NCBI GenBank assembly: GCA_029972135.1
Contig: CP124755.1
Span: 1,488,001 to 1,552,000, forward strand
Origin: Candidatus Thiocaldithrix dubininis
GTDB taxonomy: Bacteria; Pseudomonadota; Gammaproteobacteria; Thiotrichales; Thiotrichaceae
DNA: 64,000 bases
Reading direction: 5' to 3'
The translations under genes were made by a program, and so were the position numbers. Under the pieces are notes generated by a model. It made no database searches. It was not told the DNA's origin and worked only from the letters and a program-made list of their open reading frames with translations. Numbering within the stretch: position 1 is the stretch's first letter; the number at the start of each line of letters is the position of its first letter. Shown here in pieces: positions 58,801 to 64,000 of the stretch.

Positions 58801-59474
58801 CTAATATAGGGTATGGTATTTTTTTTAGTGACTTCAATGTTAAAATTATTTAAATAAACAGCGCCGGATTTGCCATCGGTAACCGAGATTTTAATATTGC
58901 TGTTTGTGCCAATATGACTTTTTCTAGGAATGCCTGATAATGTGCCGGTTTTAGTATCGAATAATGCCCAGATGGGTTTGTTTATAATACTAAACCGCAA
59001 AGTATCATTATCGGCATCTTTAGCATACGGTTTAAAAGCATAATAATTATCAAGGGCGACACTGGTTAACGGTGCACCGCTAATTTCCGGTAAACGATTG
59101 GGTTGAATAACGGTTAAATCAAACGCCCGCAAATTTACCACTTCTGACTGATTGTCAGTCACACCAATCACAATGCTTTTGCTAATGCCTGCCGCAGCAC
59201 TGCTAGGTGTGCCGCTTAACACGCCTGTATTGGGATCAAAGTTTGCCCAATCCGGCTTATTGGCAATGCTAAATAACAAGGTGTCTTGGTTATAGTCATA
59301 AGCAGTGGGCGCAAACCGATAAAAGCTACCCACATTGATTTTTGTAAGGGGCGTGCCTGCAATGGTTGGTTTGACGTTAGCGCTGACCGAGCCAGCCGCC
59401 TGTAACTGTAAGGGGGCGAGGCCTAAGAATACAAGCCACAACTGAGGGCTTAGGCGCAAGCGTTTGTTAGACAT
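55845..59474 (-). CDS. M60/ImpA-like metallopeptidase with N-terminal Ig-like domains, exported
   Basis: This 1,209-residue exported protein has a signal peptide (residues 1 to about 27, ending LQLQA). Three cadherin/He-PIG-type Ig-like domains follow to about residue 310, each carrying a W-FD-TG-LSG-P pattern. The C-terminal part holds the zinc-peptidase motif HEMGH (His982-His986) with Glu1002 in STEVSN as likely third ligand, placing it with the M60 (enhancin/ImpA) gluzincins, which cut glycoproteins such as mucins. The substrate here is unknown. An AGGA site lies nine bases before the ATG. It converges with the CRISPR array and is divergent from the rhodanese gene. Confidence 0.82.
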   Translation of the reverse strand: MSNKRLRLSPQLWLVFLGLAPLQLQAAGSVSANVKPTIAGTPLTKINVGSFYRFAPTAYDYNQDTLLFSIANKPDWANFDPNTGVLSGTPSSAAAGISKSIVIGVTDNQSEVVNLRAFDLTVIQPNRLPEISGAPLTSVALDNYYAFKPYAKDADNDTLRFSIINKPIWALFDTKTGTLSGIPRKSHIGTNSNIKISVTDGKSGAVYLNNFNIEVTKKNTIPYISGIPVKQVVAGKNYFFKPNANDLDGDTLSFSILNKPSWANFDEKTGQLSGSPADWDVGSFNDITIAVSDNKSTPVKLAAFTITVSKSPTSATSALEIALKTGNAKNISATELLDAGINTARNELDSCKATLKNLYPNGIESSAFPIRSAYYNSTSSANIPLHINLNGTSAKVYSWIGTKETGNRYAVLGTNVFSFTGVNTDLKNSTLNLFKWLLKNESSTDILNQKLTILVPNNSDKAAFNDWLKINGLSSQWVLSTDTTLLNTSNFDLYLADITRSTTEIKTALASKKPILVFNNWYQPADLTLAEFDLTWNWYGANTIGNVADINEQCEKTSATSKILSLFSHLKNGLPNFLYNDVNCVDNVGRIDCDTSKVMDSAGNSVDSTFMQGANTIRDYLKALDKKGANVFSLADKERLYKIAVLLGDKYRETVSFPMDKINTEDNAFYRSLFADYSVHYARANNPYQADIGDFSSTQLALNSALTQSATRSYTPTAYDDWTSTGLYVPPGKTITIKRSDNSAASVKVKFNYQRETTWLWNKNKYSRPRYIASPEINLNAGQTYTFSSPYGGPIYIGWAATVTDAKPFKLEFSNILENPLLEDFGTAAIDKFSAQVKDSKSNWIDIKTPYAEVHTLKANMLNALDRQDGQVGNGYTSKDVQDYIGDLNNYLIAGNYAYAGFTGADLPVLTDETQKFCQSFGLTDVNYDGLVKNLCTDAVIHAKPRIQHINSDINAACGGLCSGNPFDSSSSIRALDWGENHEMGHNLQRARLKIYNGRSTEVSNNIFPLHTQWKWTVTSDLNKHPSQTRPANSAAFNILQAAIKAGKAADANHPLWVGNGTYDNAFERLSFYMQLAYTQQSWEVYTKFYIMDRILSDAVKDTTDIKWKAVKDKLGLSNYSRNDANNLNGNDFMYLAASNIAGKDYSRYFQAWGIEVSAAAKAQIAANNITESVPAVFYYVNNELPADMPSLADAIPLDGTSAWLDPTP

Positions 59475-59756
59475 GGGGTTTGTCCTTAAATAAACTAATA
59501 TACGATTATTTTTATAAATTCAGCTTTAGTTTATTATAAATCTAATGGATTGTGGAATAATTTGCCTGAACCATTGATCGTTTTTTATTCTTTAAATAAC
59601 CTAAAAATTATAGAGTTAGGGAAATAATCAGCATTATTTTGCATAATTTCCCTGAATTTTGTAAGCGATCTACTATGATTAATAACGATTAGCTAATGCC
59701 AATTGTGTAAATAATGATCTTGCTAATTCGATAATTAACGATGACAAGGAACGGTA
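59475..59756. other. intergenic region between divergent M60 and rhodanese genes
   Basis: An AT-rich 282-base divergent promoter region. The clearest structure is an 8-bp palindrome, AGGGAAAT (59618-59625) and ATTTCCCT (59646-59653), separated by 20 bases; with no T-run it is more likely a regulator site than a terminator. I could not assign promoters with confidence. Confidence 0.4.
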
Positions 59757-60272
59757 ATGAAACTAGCACCTTTAGTTTTTTCTGCTTTTTTTTCAGTTTG
59801 TTATGCAACAAGCAGTTATGCTTATGACGCGGAAAGCGCCAAAAGTTATGAAAAAATGTTTGCACCAGCGGTAGGTGCAAAAACAGATTCAGAACTGCAC
59901 TACATTAAAGCCGATGCGGTTATTAAAAAAATTCTAGCTAAAGAAGATTTAGTTTTTTTAGATGTGAGAACGCCTGCTGAAACAGCGGTGTTTGGCATGA
60001 CTTTGCCAAATAGTTTAAATATTCCTGTGGATCAAGTGTTTAAACCAGAGAATCTTAACCGTTTACCCACAGATAAAACCCTGATTGTGATTTGTAAATC
60101 AGGAACGCGGGCAAGTGCAATTGGGACAGCGCTGCGTCATGTTGGGTTTGATAAAGCCTATATTTTGCGTGATGGTTATCAGGAATTTAGTAAGGCTTAC
60201 GGTTCACAAGAAGCCAATCCTGATGAAAGCAAAGCTAAGGAAGAACCGGAAAAAGGTAAAACTAAAAAATAA
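59757..60272 (+). CDS. exported rhodanese-like protein
   Basis: A single-domain rhodanese (sulfurtransferase fold) of 171 residues with an N-terminal signal peptide ending near residue 22 (ATSSYA), so it should act in the periplasm. The active-site loop CKSGTRAS is intact, with Cys113 as the likely sulfur carrier. Residues 148-171 form a highly charged Lys/Glu tail with no fold. AAGGAACG precedes the ATG. In a sulfur-oxidising host a periplasmic rhodanese would suit thiosulfate or persulfide handling, but the substrate is not shown. Confidence 0.85.
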   Translation: MKLAPLVFSAFFSVCYATSSYAYDAESAKSYEKMFAPAVGAKTDSELHYIKADAVIKKILAKEDLVFLDVRTPAETAVFGMTLPNSLNIPVDQVFKPENLNRLPTDKTLIVICKSGTRASAIGTALRHVGFDKAYILRDGYQEFSKAYGSQEANPDESKAKEEPEKGKTKK

Positions 60273-60281
60273 GATTGAGAT

Positions 60282-60310
60282 AAAGCCGCTGCCCAGCGGC
60301 TTTATTTTTA
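60282..60310 (+). terminator. intrinsic terminator after the rhodanese gene
   Basis: AAAGCCGCTG/CAGCGGCTTT: a stem of 7 GC-rich pairs extended by A-T pairs, with a short loop, followed by ATTTTTA. It separates the rhodanese gene from the lipoprotein gene 22 bases further on. Confidence 0.8.
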
Positions 60311-60331
60311 TTCATTCATTGAGTGATAGGT

Positions 60332-63055
60332 ATGCGTTACTTAGTTTGCTGGTTAGGTTGGTTAGGTTGGTTCAGTGTGTTATTGAGTGCTTGCCAAGTG
60401 CCAGTGCCACAACAAAAACCCATACAATTATTTAGCGGGGACAGTCGCGCTTATGGCACGCAATTGTGGCAAACCGATAACACGAGCGCAGGCACAAACA
60501 TTAATGAGTATTTGCTACCCCTACCAACCGCTGATTCAGCGCCTAAACCCTTGGGGGTAATCGGTAAACTAGTGTTGTTTTCTGCTTTTAAGCCGGAAAC
60601 CGGGCGCGAATTATGGCGCACGGATGGCAGTAGCCAAGGTACACAGTTAGTTAAAGATTTATGGCAAGGTGCAGACAGCGGTTTAGAGAACACGCAGGTG
60701 CGCGGTATTGCGTTAAATGAGCACTTGTTATTTTGGAGTCGGCGCTCATCCGAATTACAGCTAATGCGTAGCGATGGTACAGCCCAAGGCACGCAAACCA
60801 TTGCTAGTTTTCCGGTCAAGCCGGATCAGCAAATTAATGACTCGAACCCTACATTGACGCTGTTTGCCCAACAGGTTTATTTCTGGGTAAATGATGGGCA
60901 ACACGGTCTTGAATTATGGCGTAGTAATGGCAAAACTGCCGAATTAGTCATAGACGCAACCCAAGAAACATCAGGGGCTTATGCGTATGCACCCAATCTA
61001 TTAGAAACGCCGCAAGCCTTGTATTTTATGAGTCCGCAACAACGTGAAACAGCGGTGAATGCCAGTCCTCAAAACTTGTGGCAGATTACGGCGCATACCG
61101 CAAAACCTGTATATACGTTTAAACCTAATGAAACTGTAAGCTTATTAGCGGCGGATGCACAGCAGCTAGTTTTTCTAAAGCAGGTAGGCTCGCAAACTGC
61201 TTGGGAATTATGGAAATTAGCGTTAGCCAATCAGCAAGCTCAGAAAATTCAAAGCTTGCCGGATTCCAGCAATGATTATGGTATTGGGCAGGCGTATTGG
61301 TTTAAGGGACAGTTGCATTGGTGGATGGAGCAGCAGAACGCAAACAATACTATCGCTTGGTGGCGTAGCGATTTAAGTGCGCAAGGCACACAGCGTTTAT
61401 TGCAAGTCCCTTATCCGAATGGCGAATTTAAAACCCCGCCAGAATGTTTCAGCTTTGCCCAGTATTTTTATTGTTTTACCAAAGACGGCGTACGTCCCGC
61501 CCAATTATGGCTAAGTGATGGCACGCGCAACGGTACACGTAAGCTATTGCAAGTACAGGATGGGCAGTATGCAGGTGATACAGGAAATGGTTGGTCAGAT
61601 ACGCCGAGTAGTTATGTGCAATTGGGTGAGCGGATTGTGTTTACAACCTTTGCAGCGCGAGGGCGTGAGTATTCACAACTCTGGAGTTTAGCGAGTAGTG
61701 ACCCGGAGAAGCCGCAATCACTGGGTGAATTTGCCGACCCCCTATTATTACGCCCGCCTGTGCATAGCCAAGCCCATACCCTGCAATTTATTAGTGCAAA
61801 GCAGCGTTGGCAAACCGATGGTACTGCTGCCGGAACACGCGTGTTAGGCGCAGAACCTACCCGCTTGCAGTGGCAACCTGAGCCTTGGTCGGGTGCATCT
61901 GAGCAGCAATTATTGGCATTTGAAACACCGCAAGCGCAATGGCTTATGAATAATACCGATACGAAAGTGGGTGCAGAGCCTTGGTTGTTGAGTACGCAAG
62001 CGCCGTTTAGCCAATTACTCAAAGATATTAATCAAGCACCCGCTGATAGCAAAGTGGCAGCAGTCAATGCGCTAGGCAATGCTTGGTATTTTATTGTGGG
62101 TAAGCAACTCTGGTTTAAACCAGAGGTAAACGCCGCTGCACAAGTTGTTACGGGTATTCCTGACGATGAAGCAGTTGAGCAATATAACCTCTACCCAGTG
62201 GTGGTAGCAGACGATGCGTTTTATTTTTTGACACAAAAGGCCGACACTTTCAGTGTATGGCGTGCACAGGCTGGCGTTGCCCAACGGGTCAGTACTTACA
62301 AGAGCGGTTTTGTATGGCTATTTCCTGCTCAAAAAGGCTTTTATGTCATGCATAATGTGGCACAGGGTTACCGTGTTCAACATTGGCAACACAATCAGTT
62401 AAGTGCCGAAATCAAGGAAACAGGGCAAGATAGTAAAGGTTTTATTAGTCTATTGGATACGCCACAGGGATTAATTTGCTTATTACAGCCAGCCTATAAC
62501 CCGCAACAGCCGCAGGGGTTTAGCGAATTATGGTGGCAGCCGACGGCTACCACTGCGCCGCAATTGATTAATGCGCAATTTAATCTGGGTAATCTAGCAG
62601 AGCAAGCTTTACAAAAAACCGCTATGCATGTGTATACCTTGCAAGAACTGCCGTTTGATTTGAACAAAGATGAGACGCAAACCTATCAAGTGAGTCGGCT
62701 GGATTTTGCACAAAAACGCTTAGTGCCGTTGACGAATCTACCTAGGCTTGGGGCGCAAAGCCGAATAAAAGCGGCGCGTCATGGCTTATATATCTTGACT
62801 GATTATCGAGCGCCTGCTTTGTGGTATTTGGCGGATGGGCAAACCCAACCCGTTTTACTCAAGCAATTTAATTCGCAACAAACCGTGGATATAGCACAGG
62901 TGCAGGGCAATACCTTGTATTTGAATGTTAGCCCGTTGTATGACGAGATTTTGATCAGTGGTAAAAAGGCGCATAGCAGTTTGTGGATGAGCCAAGGCAC
63001 GGCACACAGTACACGCCTGATTAAAGCGAATGTGGCAATGGACATAAACCCGTAA
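60332..63055 (+). CDS. outer-membrane lipoprotein with ELWxxDGT repeats
   Basis: I start at ATG 60332 (an in-frame GTG at 60323 is less likely), giving 907 residues. The N-terminus is a lipoprotein signal with lipobox L18-S19-A20-C21; residue 22 is Gln, so sorting to the outer membrane is expected. The body contains repeated motifs of the ELWxxDGTxxGT type: GRELWRTDGSSQGTQLVKD, LQLMRSDGTAQGTQTI, PAQLWLSDGTRNGTRKLL and others. Such repeats are typical of large surface beta-propeller-like proteins; function is unknown. It ends four bases before the stop of the convergent TonB-like gene. Confidence 0.8.
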   Translation: MRYLVCWLGWLGWFSVLLSACQVPVPQQKPIQLFSGDSRAYGTQLWQTDNTSAGTNINEYLLPLPTADSAPKPLGVIGKLVLFSAFKPETGRELWRTDGSSQGTQLVKDLWQGADSGLENTQVRGIALNEHLLFWSRRSSELQLMRSDGTAQGTQTIASFPVKPDQQINDSNPTLTLFAQQVYFWVNDGQHGLELWRSNGKTAELVIDATQETSGAYAYAPNLLETPQALYFMSPQQRETAVNASPQNLWQITAHTAKPVYTFKPNETVSLLAADAQQLVFLKQVGSQTAWELWKLALANQQAQKIQSLPDSSNDYGIGQAYWFKGQLHWWMEQQNANNTIAWWRSDLSAQGTQRLLQVPYPNGEFKTPPECFSFAQYFYCFTKDGVRPAQLWLSDGTRNGTRKLLQVQDGQYAGDTGNGWSDTPSSYVQLGERIVFTTFAARGREYSQLWSLASSDPEKPQSLGEFADPLLLRPPVHSQAHTLQFISAKQRWQTDGTAAGTRVLGAEPTRLQWQPEPWSGASEQQLLAFETPQAQWLMNNTDTKVGAEPWLLSTQAPFSQLLKDINQAPADSKVAAVNALGNAWYFIVGKQLWFKPEVNAAAQVVTGIPDDEAVEQYNLYPVVVADDAFYFLTQKADTFSVWRAQAGVAQRVSTYKSGFVWLFPAQKGFYVMHNVAQGYRVQHWQHNQLSAEIKETGQDSKGFISLLDTPQGLICLLQPAYNPQQPQGFSELWWQPTATTAPQLINAQFNLGNLAEQALQKTAMHVYTLQELPFDLNKDETQTYQVSRLDFAQKRLVPLTNLPRLGAQSRIKAARHGLYILTDYRAPALWYLADGQTQPVLLKQFNSQQTVDIAQVQGNTLYLNVSPLYDEILISGKKAHSSLWMSQGTAHSTRLIKANVAMDINP

Positions 63056-63059
63056 CGCT

Positions 63060-64000
63060 TTATTCCAAAGCAAAGTTCACATTAATAGTAAACGACCATT
63101 GTCTTTTATGAATATCTGCTGGAAAGGGTAATGCGCCCGAAGCAGCACGTACCGCTTGTAAGGCTGCCTGATCTAACCATTGATTGCCTGCGCTACGTGC
63201 AATGCGTGCGCCGGTAATCGTGCCATTGGGTAATACCACAAATGCCACTGACACCACGCCTTCTGCTTCTTCCTTTTCCGCCATACGTGGGTATTGTTTA
63301 CGCGCAGCAATTAAGGCTTGTAAACGGCTACGGTAGGCAGCTTCTGCGCCGGGATTGCTGGCAACTGTTGCAGGTCGCGTAACGGGAACAGGCGCAGGGC
63401 GCGGCGGCGGTGGGCGATTCACAGGCGCGGCTACCGGGCGTGGCGGCGTAGGACGATTCACAGGTGCAGCTACTGACTGTGATGGTGTTGGGCGATTCAC
63501 CGGCGTGGGTTGGGGATGGGGTTGCACGGGGGCGGTGCTCACAACGGGTTCAATGGGGGCAGATTCGGCTTGTCGACGCGGTATAACGTCACGTATAGGC
63601 GCTGGCATGCGATTGACAGTACGTTCTACCGCTTTTTTAGGCGTTGGTTTAGATGGGGTCGGCGCTTTTTCGACGAGTTTTTTCGGCTCAACTTTCGGTT
63701 TTTCAGGCTGTTTTTTAGGTTCAGGCTTAGGTTTTTCCACGGGTTTGGGTTTAAGCACTGGCTCAGGCTTTGCCTGTACTTTAGTAATTTTAGGCGGTGT
63801 GGGTTTGACTGGCGTAATCGGTTTAATCGGCTCTAAAGGTGGCGGGGCAGGGTTGGGCGGTGCAGTTTCTACTACAGGTTCAGGTGTGGGTTTAAACTGG
63901 CTTAGGCTTAATTTCATCGCGCTTGGGGTTGGCGGCGGCTTAGGCAAAGACGTGACCAACAACGGTACAAGCGCAAGCGCCACTCCCACATGTAGCAAGG
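63060..64000 (-). CDS. TonB-family energy transducer (partial, cut by right edge)
   Basis: The visible 313 residues include a hydrophobic anchor (LHVGVALALVPLLVTSLP) and a long Pro/Lys-rich spacer from about residue 20 to 210 (repeated KPKPEP and VNRPTPPRPVAAP units). A TonB C-terminal domain follows (YPRMAEKEEAEGVVSVAFVVLPNGTI), ending in FTINVNFALE. The protein would span the periplasm and pass energy to outer-membrane receptors. The true start lies beyond 64000: the in-frame TTG at 63998 falls just before the membrane anchor and is not a credible start. Confidence 0.9.
   Translation of the reverse strand, partial: LLHVGVALALVPLLVTSLPKPPPTPSAMKLSLSQFKPTPEPVVETAPPNPAPPPLEPIKPITPVKPTPPKITKVQAKPEPVLKPKPVEKPKPEPKKQPEKPKVEPKKLVEKAPTPSKPTPKKAVERTVNRMPAPIRDVIPRRQAESAPIEPVVSTAPVQPHPQPTPVNRPTPSQSVAAPVNRPTPPRPVAAPVNRPPPPRPAPVPVTRPATVASNPGAEAAYRSRLQALIAARKQYPRMAEKEEAEGVVSVAFVVLPNGTITGARIARSAGNQWLDQAALQAVRAASGALPFPADIHKRQWSFTINVNFALE

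Overview
The window reads as a chromosomal segment of a gammaproteobacterium of moderate GC. The divergent rpsB-tsf / map-glnD block is the standard gammaproteobacterial arrangement. The sulfate-uptake cluster with CysB, the DUF4395 membrane protein and the type I-F CRISPR system would fit a Thiotrichales-like (Thiothrix-type) bacterium, but that placement is inference from gene content and not from a phylogenetic marker search.

Layout. 1-686: start of a CheB/CheR-type hybrid (leftward, runs off the edge), preceded by a candidate structured small RNA. 1088-2797: tsf and rpsB with an rpsB leader. 2985-6427: map and glnD, overlapping by 4 nt. 6527-7144: secreted cyclophilin with a second plausible internal start. 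7504-13323: three-gene operon of ATP-grasp, alpha-E (DUF403) and transglutaminase/DUF2126 proteins. 13451-14061: VapBC module with a candidate operator. 14065-15353: DUF4395 membrane protein and a small exported protein.

15630-31262: one giant exported surface protein gene (about 4,880 codons) split by an IS982-family element. Removing the IS plus one 9-bp target duplication (1,002 bp) restores the frame exactly. The predicted protein carries nine Cys-containing beta-repeats, four SdrD-B-like domains, parallel beta-helices and three GEVED domains.

31325-36418: leftward sulfate transport operon sbp-cysT-cysW-(small ORF)-cysA-cysB, with a hairpin after sbp and the regulator gene last.

36611-55821: complete type I-F1 CRISPR-Cas locus, cas1-cas2/3-cas8f-cas5f-cas7f-cas6f, then a leader with a consensus IHF site and an intrinsic terminator. 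The array has 183 repeats and 182 spacers by my count (10,955 bp) and closes with a degenerate repeat that runs into a terminator hairpin. It contains rearranged spacer duplications, a pair of spacers that are synonymous variants of one coding site, several spacers from Gly-rich coding sequence, and several that look like intrinsic terminators.

55845-64000: M60/ImpA-like metallopeptidase with Ig-like domains, exported rhodanese, lipoprotein with ELWxxDGT repeats, and a TonB-like protein cut by the right edge. The most noteworthy parts are the very large I-F array and its internal rearrangements, the IS-split giant adhesin with a precisely restorable frame, and the unidentified structured RNA at about 762-908.
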